Below, in pieces: positions 56,632-64,000 of a stretch of 64,000 nucleotides of DNA. The notes below the pieces were generated by a model. It saw only the letters and a program-made list of their open reading frames with translations. It was not told the DNA's origin and did no database searches. The position numbers and the translations under genes were made by a program. The stretch is taken from assembly GCF_003287935.1 (NCBI RefSeq), contig NZ_CP030287.1, positions 2,384,267 to 2,448,266 of the forward strand, read 5' to 3'. The DNA comes from Streptomyces sp. ICC1. GTDB lineage: Bacteria > Actinomycetota > Actinomycetes > Streptomycetales > Streptomycetaceae. Each line of letters opens with the position of its first letter. Within the stretch, counting starts at the first letter, position 1.

Positions 56632-56850
56632 CAATGAACTCACCTCCGGGTCGAACACACGGGCCGAACGGTCCCGCGGCGATCGGCGGGAACGTCCCCA
56701 CCGTAACAAGTCCCGTCGGGCGCGCGCCACTTCTTTTGCGGCCGCCTCCCGCGCGGGGCGCCGCGCTCCTGACCGGCATGGACTTACCGCTGGTCAGGAC
56801 CGGTCATAAAGCTCTGCCTCCAAGTCAGGTGAGGTACTAAGCTGTTCTTC

Positions 56851-57747
56851 ATGGACAACCGGAGAACCGCAGGTTCTGAGACGATTTACGAGACGCGAAT
56901 CGCCCCCGTCGCGTCGCATAATGAGTCGATTATCGAGACGGCCTCCGACACCCGGAAGCGGATCCTGCGGGTGTCCACGGAGCTGTTCGCGGTCCACGGT
57001 TTCCACGAGACCTCCCTGCGGGAGATCGCCGAACGGGTGGGCGTCTCCAAGCCGGCGGTGCTGTACCACTTCCCCGGCAAGGCCGACATCCTCGGAGCCC
57101 TCGTCGAGCCGATGCTCCGCGATCTGGCGGACGCCCTGGCGCGCGCCACGACGGCGGGTCCATCGGGTTCGGCGGGTCCGGCGGGTCCGGCCCCGGGCGG
57201 CTCGGGGCCGGGGGCCGACGGGACCGACCGGGTGCGGTGGGCCGTGATCGAGGGGGTCCTCGACGTCTGGCTGAACCACCGCCACCTGCTCCGGCTCAAC
57301 CTCCAGGACACCGGTCCGGCCACGCCCGGCCCCGGCTTCGCCCGGCTGCGCGACGCGATGCTGCGCGCGAACTCCCTTGTCGCGGGGGCGGATCCGGGGT
57401 TCGAGCAGCGCGTGCGGGCCGCCCAGGCCATCGCGATGCTCTCCGACCCGGTGGTGCTCTTCGCCGACGCCCCGGTCCCCGAGCTGCGCGCGGCCGTCCT
57501 GGACGGCGTACGGCGACTCCTGGATGGGGCGACCGGGTCCGCGACCGGGTCCGCGACCGGGTCCGCGACCGGGCGGCCCGGGCCCGGCGGGCGGCGCGGG
57601 CGGCCCGTCACGATGACCCCGGCCATGGTCGAGGCGGCCCGCCGGATGCACGCGGCGGGCAGCGGGGCGACCGCGATCGCCGCCGCCCTCGGCGTCTCGC
57701 GGGCCACGGTCTACCGGCACCTGCCGCCGGAGGAGGACACCGACTGA
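56851..57747 (+). CDS. TetR-family regulator with a second C-terminal HTH
   Basis: A 298-residue protein. The TetR HTH lies at residues ~34-80 (TRKRILRVSTELFAVHGFHETSLREIAERVGVSKPAVLYHFPGKADIL). After the helical ligand domain and a GSATGSATGSATG linker comes a resolvase-type HTH_7 (GRPVTMTPAMVEAARRMHA... AIAAALGVSRATVYRHLPPEE). A TetR with a second HTH at the end is unusual. Divergent from the leader-rsgA unit. Confidence 0.85.
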   Translation: MDNRRTAGSETIYETRIAPVASHNESIIETASDTRKRILRVSTELFAVHGFHETSLREIAERVGVSKPAVLYHFPGKADILGALVEPMLRDLADALARATTAGPSGSAGPAGPAPGGSGPGADGTDRVRWAVIEGVLDVWLNHRHLLRLNLQDTGPATPGPGFARLRDAMLRANSLVAGADPGFEQRVRAAQAIAMLSDPVVLFADAPVPELRAAVLDGVRRLLDGATGSATGSATGSATGRPGPGGRRGRPVTMTPAMVEAARRMHAAGSGATAIAAALGVSRATVYRHLPPEEDTD

Positions 57748-57782
57748 CACGGCCTGACACGGCCTGACACGGCCTGACCCGG
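57746..57782. repeat. short tandem 10-bp repeat after the TetR gene
   Basis: The unit CTGACACGGC occurs three times in a row and a fourth copy reads CTGACCCGGC. It covers the stop codon area of the TetR gene. Confidence 0.75.
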
Positions 57783-57860
57783 CCGGGCACCGGGGCGGCG
57801 CGGGCCGCCGGTGTCCGATGCGTTCAAGACCGGCGGCGGGGGCGCCCCTAGGGTGACGCC

Positions 57861-58259
57861 ATGACTCCCCGACTCGACATGATCGGCATCATCGTCTCCG
57901 ACATGGCCGCATCGCTCGCCTTCTACCGCCGTCTCGGCCTCGACATCCCGGCCGGCGCCGAGTCCGAGCCGCACGTGGAGGGCGCCCTGCCGGGCGGCCT
58001 GCGGATCGGCTGGGACACGGAGGAGGTCATCCGCTCCTTCGACCCGTCCTGGACCCGGCCCGCGAGCGACGGCCGGGTGGGCCTCGCGTTCCTGTGCGGC
58101 TCCCCCGCCGAGGTGGACGCCCTGTACGCGGAGCTGACGGACGCCGGCGCCACGGGCCACCTGAAGCCCTGGGACGCCTTCTGGGGCCAGCGCTACGCCG
58201 TGGTCCTCGACCCGGACGGCTCCGGCGTCTCCCTCTTCGCCCCGGCCGACCCCGCCTGA
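57861..58259 (+). CDS. VOC-superfamily (glyoxalase/bleomycin-resistance-like) protein
   Basis: A 132-residue protein with the two beta-alpha-beta-beta-beta modules of the VOC fold: MIGIIVSDMAASLAFYRRLGLDIP (start) and GQRYAVVLDPDGSGVSLFAP (end). It may bind or isomerise a small hydrophobic compound. Its 3' end overlaps the convergent AraC gene by 67 bp. Confidence 0.87.
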   Translation: MTPRLDMIGIIVSDMAASLAFYRRLGLDIPAGAESEPHVEGALPGGLRIGWDTEEVIRSFDPSWTRPASDGRVGLAFLCGSPAEVDALYAELTDAGATGHLKPWDAFWGQRYAVVLDPDGSGVSLFAPADPA

Positions 58260-58990
58260 GCCACCGGCTCCGCCTGAGCCACCGGCTCCGCCCGGGCGAA
58301 GGGCGCGCCCGGCCCCGCCGCGTGGCGCCCCGGGGTCGTCCCCGCCAGGGCGCGCGCCTCGCGGGTGTAGTGGGCCTGGTCGGCGTATCCCGCCGTCTGG
58401 GCCGCCTGCGCGTGCGGGAGGCCGGCGCGGGTCAGCGCGAGGGCCCGCTGGAGCCGCAGGATCCGCCCCAGGGTCCGGGGCCCGTAGCCGAAGGCGTCGA
58501 GCGAGCGCCGGTGCAGCTGCCGCTCTCCGATTCCGACCGCCTGCGCGACGGCGGCCACGCCCTGCCCGGCGCGCAGCCGGGCCGCGACCTCCCTGACGAG
58601 CGGGTCCGGGGGCCCGCAGGCGGCCGCGCGGAGCCCGGCCAGCTCTTCGAGGCCCGCGCGGGGGTCCCCGTACGAGGCCACCCGCCCGGTGAGGCGCCGG
58701 ACCTCGGCGGCGGGCCACAGGTCGGCCAGCTCGACCCTGCGGTCGCGCAGCACCCGGGCCGGTACGCCGAGCAGCGCGGGCGCCTCGCCGGGGGCCAGCC
58801 GGATCCCGGCGAAACCGGAGCCCCGGACCTCTCCGGCGGGGTGCGCGGCGGTGTCGGGTCCGGCCACCAGGAGCCGCCCGTCCACCCACAGCAGGTCCAT
58901 GCAGCCGTCGGGCAGGACCACGCCGCCCGGCCCGGCGGATCGCCAGAGCACGGCTCCGGCGATCGTCCGGGACGGCTGTTCCTCGTACAC
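58193..58990 (-). CDS. AraC-family transcriptional regulator
   Basis: A 265-residue regulator. The C-terminal AraC HTH is seen in REVAARLRAGQGVAAVAQAVGIGERQLHRRSLDAFGYGPRTLGRILRLQRAL (residues ~150-205) and the second HTH with GYADQAHYTREARALAGTTPG. The N-terminus has GGVVLPDGCMDLLWVDG, typical of the DUF6597-type sensor domain. Start GTG 58990 is approximate. The end (PEPSGSRTTA) is coded within the VOC gene's antisense strand. Confidence 0.82.
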   Translation of the reverse strand: MYEEQPSRTIAGAVLWRSAGPGGVVLPDGCMDLLWVDGRLLVAGPDTAAHPAGEVRGSGFAGIRLAPGEAPALLGVPARVLRDRRVELADLWPAAEVRRLTGRVASYGDPRAGLEELAGLRAAACGPPDPLVREVAARLRAGQGVAAVAQAVGIGERQLHRRSLDAFGYGPRTLGRILRLQRALALTRAGLPHAQAAQTAGYADQAHYTREARALAGTTPGRHAAGPGAPFARAEPVAQAEPVAQAGSAGAKRETPEPSGSRTTA

Positions 58991-59013
58991 GCCCTTCAGG
59001 CTACGACGGGTGG

Positions 59014-60129
59014 TCAGTGCTTGCGCAGGCGCGAGTGGTAGTCCTCCGGGGGGAGGAACTTCGACCAGCGCTCGGGGAACTCCGAGGGCATGTCGTCGCC
59101 CTCGTCGTCCTCCGACTCCCCCTCGGCCAGCGCCCGCCAGGCGGCGGCCCGCGCGACGAGCTGGGCCGCCTCCGCCTCGCGGACCCGCTCGTTCTGCTCG
59201 CGCGCCGCCGCCGTGGCCACCGAGGGCCACACGCGGTCGATGGCCGCGTTGACGGCGGCGCCGACGAGGACGGCGAAGGCCGAGATGCCGATCCACAGCA
59301 GGATCGCGACGGGGGCCGCGAGGGATCCGTAGATCGTGGGGCCCTCGACGGTGTTGGTGAGGTAGATCCGCAGCAGGAAAGAGCCGACCACCCACATGGC
59401 GAGGGCCACCAGCGCGCCCGGGATGTCCTCGATCCAGGGCGAGCGGACCGGGACGGAGACGTGGTAAAGCGTCGTCAGGAAGACGATGGAGAGCAGGGTG
59501 ACGACGGGCCAGTACAGGACCTCGATCACCTCCGTGCTCCACGGCAGCAGCCGCACGACCGCGTCCGGCCCGACCACCATCAGCGGCAGCACGATGGCGC
59601 CGATGAGCAGGGCGATGACGTAGAGGAGGAAGGCGAGCAGCCGGGTCTTGACGATCCCGCGGTGGCCGTCGAGCCCGTACATGACGGTGATGGTGTCGAT
59701 GAAGACGTTGACGGCGCGCGAGCCCGACCAGAGGGCGAAGGCGAACCCGAGGGAGATCAGGTCGGGCCGGCCCCGGTTGGTGACGTCGTCGAGCATCGGT
59801 TTGGCGATGTCGTTGACGCCCCGGTCGGACAGGACGGTGCCGACCGCCCCCAGGATGTTCTCCTCGATGCTGGCGACGGTCGTACCGCCCGACCAGCCGT
59901 CCACGTAGCCCAGCAGGCCCAGCAGCCCGAGGAAGAGCGGGGGCAGCGAGAGCAGGGTGAAGAAGGCCGCCTCGGCCGCGAGTCCGAGGATCCGGTACTC
60001 GATGCACGAGTTCACGGTGTCTTTGAGCAGCAGCCACGTCATCTTGCGCTTGGAGACGTTGCGGTAGAGGACGCGGGCCCGATGGAGCCGTCCTGGAATC
60101 CGCTCGGGTGTTTCTTTTGCTGGCTGCAC
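59014..60129 (-). CDS. YihY/BrkB-family inner-membrane protein
   Basis: A 371-residue protein with six hydrophobic helices between about residues 45 and 300 (AAEAAFFTLLSLPPLFLGLLGLLGYV, LISLGFAFALWSGSRAVNVFIDTITVMYG, LLAFLLYVIALLIGAIVLPLMVVGP). The tail is acidic (GESEDDEGDDMPSEFPERWSKFLPPEDYHSRLRKH). The family was once thought to be a ribonuclease (RNase BN); its real role is unclear. It is divergent from the acyl-CoA dehydrogenase gene. Confidence 0.87.
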   Translation of the reverse strand: MQPAKETPERIPGRLHRARVLYRNVSKRKMTWLLLKDTVNSCIEYRILGLAAEAAFFTLLSLPPLFLGLLGLLGYVDGWSGGTTVASIEENILGAVGTVLSDRGVNDIAKPMLDDVTNRGRPDLISLGFAFALWSGSRAVNVFIDTITVMYGLDGHRGIVKTRLLAFLLYVIALLIGAIVLPLMVVGPDAVVRLLPWSTEVIEVLYWPVVTLLSIVFLTTLYHVSVPVRSPWIEDIPGALVALAMWVVGSFLLRIYLTNTVEGPTIYGSLAAPVAILLWIGISAFAVLVGAAVNAAIDRVWPSVATAAAREQNERVREAEAAQLVARAAAWRALAEGESEDDEGDDMPSEFPERWSKFLPPEDYHSRLRKH

Positions 60130-60146
60130 GTCCTTACGGTATCGGC

Positions 60147-61790
60147 ATGGCAGCCACCACCCACACAGTCACCAACCAGGCCCCGCTCCTCGTGGGCCAC
60201 GACGTCTACGGCAGCGACCGGGTCCTGAGCGAGGGCGTGGAGCGGCATCTCGCGGACGCGGCGCCCGAACTGGTCGCGGAGGTCAGGGAAGAGCTCACGG
60301 ACCTGGGGCGCGCGGCCGGGTCCCGGCAGGCACAGGAGTGGGGGACGCAGGCGAACGAGAACCCGCCGAAACTGCGGACGCACGACCGGTACGGGAACCG
60401 GATCGACGAGGTGGAGTTCCACCCGTCGTGGCACCGGCTGCTCGGGCACGCGGTGGGCGCCGGGCTCACCGACGCCTGGGGGCGGCCGGCGGGCCATCTG
60501 CGGCGCGCGGCCGGGTTCTTCGTGTGGTCGCAGGCGGAGGCGGGGCACGGCTGCCCGGTCTCGATGACGCACGCGGCGGTGCCGGCGCTGCGGACCGATC
60601 CGGTGCTCGCCGCCGAATGGGAGCCGCTGCTGACCTCGCACGTGTACGAGGAGGGGCTGCGGCCGGCCGGGCAGAAGGCCGGGGTGCTCTTCGGCATGGG
60701 GATGACGGAGAAGCAGGGCGGCAGCGACGTACGGGCGAACACGACGGCGGCGGTGCCGCTCGACGCTTCGGGCGAGTACCTGCTGACGGGCCACAAGTGG
60801 TTCTGCTCGGCGCCGATGTGCGACGGGTTCCTGGTGCTGGCGCAAGCGCCCGGGGGGCTGACCTGCTTCCTGGTGCCGCGGGTGCTGCCGGACGGGACGC
60901 GCAACGTGTTCGGGATCCAGCGGCTGAAGGACAAGCTGGGGAACCGGTCGAACGCGTCGAGCGAGGTGGAGTTCGACGGGACGTGGGCGCGGCGGGTGGG
61001 CGAGGAGGGCCGGGGGGTGCGGACCATCATCGAGATGGTCGCGGCGACCCGGCTGGACTGCGTGATCGGCTCGGCCTCGCTGATGCGGCAGGCGCTGACG
61101 CAGGCCGCTCACCACACGGAGCACCGCTCTGCTTTCGGAGCACCGCTCATCGAGCAGCCGCTGATGCGCAACGTGCTCGCGGACCTCGCCCTGGAGTCGG
61201 AGGCCGCCACCACCCTCGCCCTGCGCCTCGCGGCCGCCTACGACGCCGACACCGACCAGGAGCGGGCCTTCCTGCGCCTGGCGGTGCCCGCCGCGAAGTA
61301 CTGGGTGACCAAGCGCTGTACGCCGATGGTGGCGGAGGCGCTGGAGTGCCTGGGCGGAAACGGCTACGTCGAAGAGTCCGGGCTGCCCAGGCTGCTGCGC
61401 GAGTCCCCGCTGAACTCCATCTGGGAGGGCTCGGGCAACGTACAGGCGCTGGACGTCCTGCGCGCGCTCCAGCGCGAGCCCCAGGCGCTGAACGCGTTCC
61501 TCCAGGAGGTCGGCCTGGCGCGCGGCGCCGACCACCGGCTGGATTCGGCCATCAAGGGGCTGCTGACGGAGCTCGCGGACCTGGAGGGCATCGAGGCGCG
61601 GGCCCGCCGGGTCGTGGAGCGGATGGCCCTGGTGCTGCAGGGATCCCTGCTGGTGCGCTGGGCCCCGCCGGAGGTGGCCGACGCCTTCTGCGCCTCGCGG
61701 CTGGGCGGCGACTGGGGCGCGGCCTTCGGCACGCTGCCGCACAGCCTGGACCTGGGATCGGTGGTGGAACGGGCCCGGATCGCGGGCTAG
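60147..61790 (+). CDS. AidB-like acyl-CoA dehydrogenase
   Basis: A 547-residue flavoprotein. The N-terminal extension (NQAPLLVGHDVYGSDRVLSEGVERH) and GMGMTEKQGGSDVRAN, GHKWFCSAPMCDGFLVLAQA and LECLGGNGYVEESGLPRLLRESPLNSIWEGSGNVQ are the signatures of AidB/ACAD-type proteins. AidB protects DNA during alkylation stress in E. coli; the catalytic Glu region remains, so it may also be a true dehydrogenase. ATG 60147. Confidence 0.9.
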   Translation: MAATTHTVTNQAPLLVGHDVYGSDRVLSEGVERHLADAAPELVAEVREELTDLGRAAGSRQAQEWGTQANENPPKLRTHDRYGNRIDEVEFHPSWHRLLGHAVGAGLTDAWGRPAGHLRRAAGFFVWSQAEAGHGCPVSMTHAAVPALRTDPVLAAEWEPLLTSHVYEEGLRPAGQKAGVLFGMGMTEKQGGSDVRANTTAAVPLDASGEYLLTGHKWFCSAPMCDGFLVLAQAPGGLTCFLVPRVLPDGTRNVFGIQRLKDKLGNRSNASSEVEFDGTWARRVGEEGRGVRTIIEMVAATRLDCVIGSASLMRQALTQAAHHTEHRSAFGAPLIEQPLMRNVLADLALESEAATTLALRLAAAYDADTDQERAFLRLAVPAAKYWVTKRCTPMVAEALECLGGNGYVEESGLPRLLRESPLNSIWEGSGNVQALDVLRALQREPQALNAFLQEVGLARGADHRLDSAIKGLLTELADLEGIEARARRVVERMALVLQGSLLVRWAPPEVADAFCASRLGGDWGAAFGTLPHSLDLGSVVERARIAG

Positions 61791-62100
61791 CGGAGGGCCC
61801 CAACCCTCCGAGGAGCACTGCGGGCCGAGATCCGGGCCCGTTGACCTGGACCAGGGAAGGCGCCGCGCCGACTCGGCACCGCCCCTGGTCCGAAAGCCCC
61901 GAGGAAGGAGCTGTCACGCCGCTCGGCGGCGTCCGCACAGTTTCGATCGTGCGACCGGGACTTGGCGAGAGTTGCATGACGTTGCAACCTTTGAATCGGA
62001 ACCGCCCACCGGGCGTGCCGGGCGCGCCACGGAAGCGGCGCGCACCGGGTCGCTCCCGGGCGGTATCCGTCGTAGGGCTGTTCCACACGGGGAGGTTCCG
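61791..62100. other. 310-bp gap before the GAF regulator
   Basis: No gene was seen. It contains GTTGCATGAC-GTTGCAAC (61971-61988), in which GTTGCA occurs twice 10 bp apart and the outer GTTGCA/TGCAAC arms are symmetric; a regulator-binding site is likely. Confidence 0.4.
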
Positions 62101-63444
62101 GTGGCCCACACCACAGGCAGTGCGGTCGATGTGGCACGCATCTCGGCCATGGACGCACGGGATGCCGCGCGTCTGCTCAAGGGGGTACGGGCCGCCGCGC
62201 TCGCCGGGGACCGGCCGCCGGCCGCCCCGCGCCCGGAGATCGCCGAGTCCTGGCGCCGGATGCTGGCGGGCGGGGTCCACCCGGACCGCGACACCCGCTC
62301 CCGGATGCTGTCCGCCGCCGAGACCGAGGAGCGGCGCCAGACCTCTCCGCTACGGGACCTGCTGCCCGTCCTGCGCGAAGGGCTGCTGCCCTCGCTGGAC
62401 GAGGCCCTGCACATCATGGTCGTCGCCGACGCGGACGGCCGGCTGCTGTGGCGGGAGGGCCACGCCTCGATCCTGCGCAAGGCGGACCGGCTCGGCTTCG
62501 CGGTCGGCGCCGACTGGGACGAGGCCGTGGTCGGCACGAACGGGGTGGGCACCGCCCTGGTGGCCCGCAGACCGGTCCAGGTGTTCTCGGCGGAGCACTT
62601 CGTCTCCAGCCACCACGCCTGGACCTGCGCCGGAGCCCCCGTACGGGACCCCCGCGACGGGCAGCTGCTCGGCGTCATCGACGTCAGCGGGCCGCTGGCC
62701 ACCATGCACCCGGCGACCCTGGCGTGGGTGAGCTCGGTGGCCCGGCTCGCGGAGCGGGAGCTGCGGGTGCGCCACCTGGAGTCCCTGGAGCGGCTGCGCT
62801 CCGTGGCCGCCCCGCTGCTGGCCCGGCTGCCCGGGCGGGCCCTGGCCGTCGACGCCCACGGCTGGACGGCGGCCGTCACGGGGCTCGCGCCGGCGGAGCG
62901 GATCCCGCTGCCCAAGTCCTTCGGCCCGGGCCGGGTGTGGGTGCCGCAGCTGGGCGACTGCCTGGTGGAGCCGCTGCCGGGCGGCTGGCTGCTGAGCGTC
63001 GCCGAGGCCCGTACCGGCGCCGGGGCGGCCACCCGCGTCGTCCTGGACCTCAGCCGGCCCGGGGCCTGGCTGGCGACCGTCTCCGGGCCCGCGGGCAGCT
63101 GGTCTCAGGAGCTCACCCCGCGCCACGCGGAGCTGCTGTTCCTGCTGGCCGAGTCGCCGAAGGGGCGCTCCGCCGCCGAGCTCGCCCTCGAGCTCTTCGG
63201 CGACGCGACCCGCACGGTGACGGTCCGCGCGGAGATGTCCCGCATGCGCCGCAACCTCGCGGGGGTCCTGGCCCACCGCCCGTACCGCTTCGCGCAGGAC
63301 GTGGAGGTCGAGCTGGTGCGCCCCGCGGACCCGGCCGCCCTGCTGCCCCACTCCACGGCCCCGGCGGTGGTCGGGGCCCGGCTGGGCCGGACCGAACCCC
63401 GGACCGAACCCCGGACGGATCCCGGCGGCGGCCGGGGCGTGTGA
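62101..63444 (+). CDS. GAF-domain transcriptional regulator
   Basis: A 447-residue regulator. The N-terminus has RPEIAESWRRMLAGGVHPD and the first GAF domain (LHIMVVADADGRLLWREG..., GFAVGADWDEAVVGTNGVGTALVARRPVQVFSAEHFV..., GVIDVSGPLATMHPATL, ~100-235). The C-terminus is a winged-HTH-like DNA-binding domain (LTPRHAELLFLLAESPKGRSAAELALELFGDATRTVTVRAEMSRMRRNLAGVL). It resembles AcoR-type sensors without the AAA+ part. GGGGAGG lies 5 bases before GTG 62101, so the longer open frame upstream is not used. Confidence 0.87.
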   Translation: MAHTTGSAVDVARISAMDARDAARLLKGVRAAALAGDRPPAAPRPEIAESWRRMLAGGVHPDRDTRSRMLSAAETEERRQTSPLRDLLPVLREGLLPSLDEALHIMVVADADGRLLWREGHASILRKADRLGFAVGADWDEAVVGTNGVGTALVARRPVQVFSAEHFVSSHHAWTCAGAPVRDPRDGQLLGVIDVSGPLATMHPATLAWVSSVARLAERELRVRHLESLERLRSVAAPLLARLPGRALAVDAHGWTAAVTGLAPAERIPLPKSFGPGRVWVPQLGDCLVEPLPGGWLLSVAEARTGAGAATRVVLDLSRPGAWLATVSGPAGSWSQELTPRHAELLFLLAESPKGRSAAELALELFGDATRTVTVRAEMSRMRRNLAGVLAHRPYRFAQDVEVELVRPADPAALLPHSTAPAVVGARLGRTEPRTEPRTDPGGGRGV

Positions 63445-63457
63445 TTCCCTGGCTTGC

Positions 63458-64000
63458 ATGAGCACCATCACACTGACCACCTGGTCCCTGGAAATGACCT
63501 CGCAGGCCGATCTCGTCCCGGCGGCCGTCCCCGGCCCGGAGATCCGGATCGCGCGCTCGGAGGTGCCCTCGCCGGAGTTCAGCCGCTTCCTCTACGCCTC
63601 GGTGGGCGGCGACATCCACTGGACGGACCGGCTGGCGCTGACCCGCGCCCAGTGGGTGGAGCAGCTGGGCCGTCCCGGGGTGGAGACGTGGGTGGCGTAC
63701 GACCGGGGCACGCCGGCGGGCTACGTGGAGTTCGATCCGCAGCCGGACGGTGTGGTGGAGATCATGTACTTCGGCCTCCTCCCCGATTTCCGGGGCCGGC
63801 GCATCGGCGGCCACCTGCTGACGGTGGGCATCGAGCGGGCCTGGTCGCTGGCCGAGCGCTGGCCGGAGCTGCCCGCGACCCGGCGCGTCTGGCTGCACAC
63901 GTGCAGCCAGGACGGCCCGACGGCGATGGACAACTACCTCCGGCGCGGGCTCAAGGTCTTCAAGGAGGAGTCCGAGCAGAAGGAGACCTCCCCGACCCCC
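63458..64000 (+). CDS. GNAT-family acetyltransferase (3' end outside window)
   Basis: ATG 63458 opens a frame with no stop before the window edge (181 codons). Motif A, MYFGLLPDFRGRRIGGHLLTVGIERAW (residues ~103-129), and PTAMDNYLRRGLKVFKEE are those of GNAT enzymes. It starts 13 bp after the GAF regulator and is probably in its operon. Substrate unknown. Confidence 0.88.
   Translation, partial: MSTITLTTWSLEMTSQADLVPAAVPGPEIRIARSEVPSPEFSRFLYASVGGDIHWTDRLALTRAQWVEQLGRPGVETWVAYDRGTPAGYVEFDPQPDGVVEIMYFGLLPDFRGRRIGGHLLTVGIERAWSLAERWPELPATRRVWLHTCSQDGPTAMDNYLRRGLKVFKEESEQKETSPTP

Overview
The window looks like a Streptomyces chromosome close to the replication origin. Evidence: very high G+C with GC-rich third positions, many GTG starts, the order rpsF-ssb-rpsR-rplI-MATE-dnaB, an ssgR-ssgA pair, and six perfect copies of the Streptomyces parS 16-mer TGTTTCACGTGAAACA. 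The gene order matches the S. coelicolor region around dnaB, ssgA, thiC and cydAB as I remember it; no database was searched.

Layout. 1-2.4 kb (minus): a cut-off alanine-racemase-like gene, a FemX-type glycyltransferase and a small membrane protein. 2.7-7.8 kb: ribosomal protein/SSB operon, first parS pair, MATE exporter on the opposite strand, then dnaB behind a cluster of DnaA boxes. 7.8-16.7 kb: housekeeping accessory genes (serine hydrolase, a frameshifted HTH_42 gene, two GNATs, second parS pair, HAD phosphatase, flavohaemoglobin, Nudix, PLP enzyme, LMW phosphatase, holin-like protein). 16.8-20.6 kb: cupin, small membrane protein, ssgR-ssgA sporulation pair, YibE/F protein. 20.7-24.9 kb: TPP riboswitch-thiC, a decayed fragment carrying a repeat of thiC sequence, and a glycosyltransferase whose last codons contain the third parS pair. 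25-31.4 kb: collagen-like protein, membrane protein, PPP phosphatase, LacI regulator, aminotransferase, cyclophilin-like protein. 31.4-34.1 kb: Rex-operator cydAB without cydCD. 34.2-36.6 kb: GntR regulator, then an iron-box-preceded FhuF-like protein.

36.4-38.3 kb: a mobile insertion carrying an apparently intact IscB nuclease with a strongly structured upstream region that I interpret as its omega RNA. It ends about 10 bp before the start of a DUF2637 membrane protein. 39.4-49.9 kb: HATPase regulator, pyruvate dehydrogenase (PoxB type), PP2C-like protein with a long Gly-Ser repeat, a large secreted S8 protease with a divergent HTH regulator, DUF456 protein and a PPOX protein.

50.1-55.3 kb: a tightly coupled five-gene operon (XRE-type regulator, ImmA/IrrE metalloprotease, two MAB_1171c-type seven-helix proteins and an FAD oxidoreductase). 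Between the two membrane-protein genes sits a possible 41-codon gene. I know of no described function for this cassette. 55.4-64 kb: rsgA with a possible 23-codon leader, a TetR regulator fused to a second HTH, VOC and AraC genes, a BrkB-family membrane protein, an AidB-like acyl-CoA dehydrogenase, a GAF regulator and a GNAT gene cut by the window end.

The best candidates for something new are the IscB/omega RNA locus, the XRE-ImmA-membrane-FAD operon, and two tiny genes with good translational context. No tRNA, rRNA or CRISPR array was seen.
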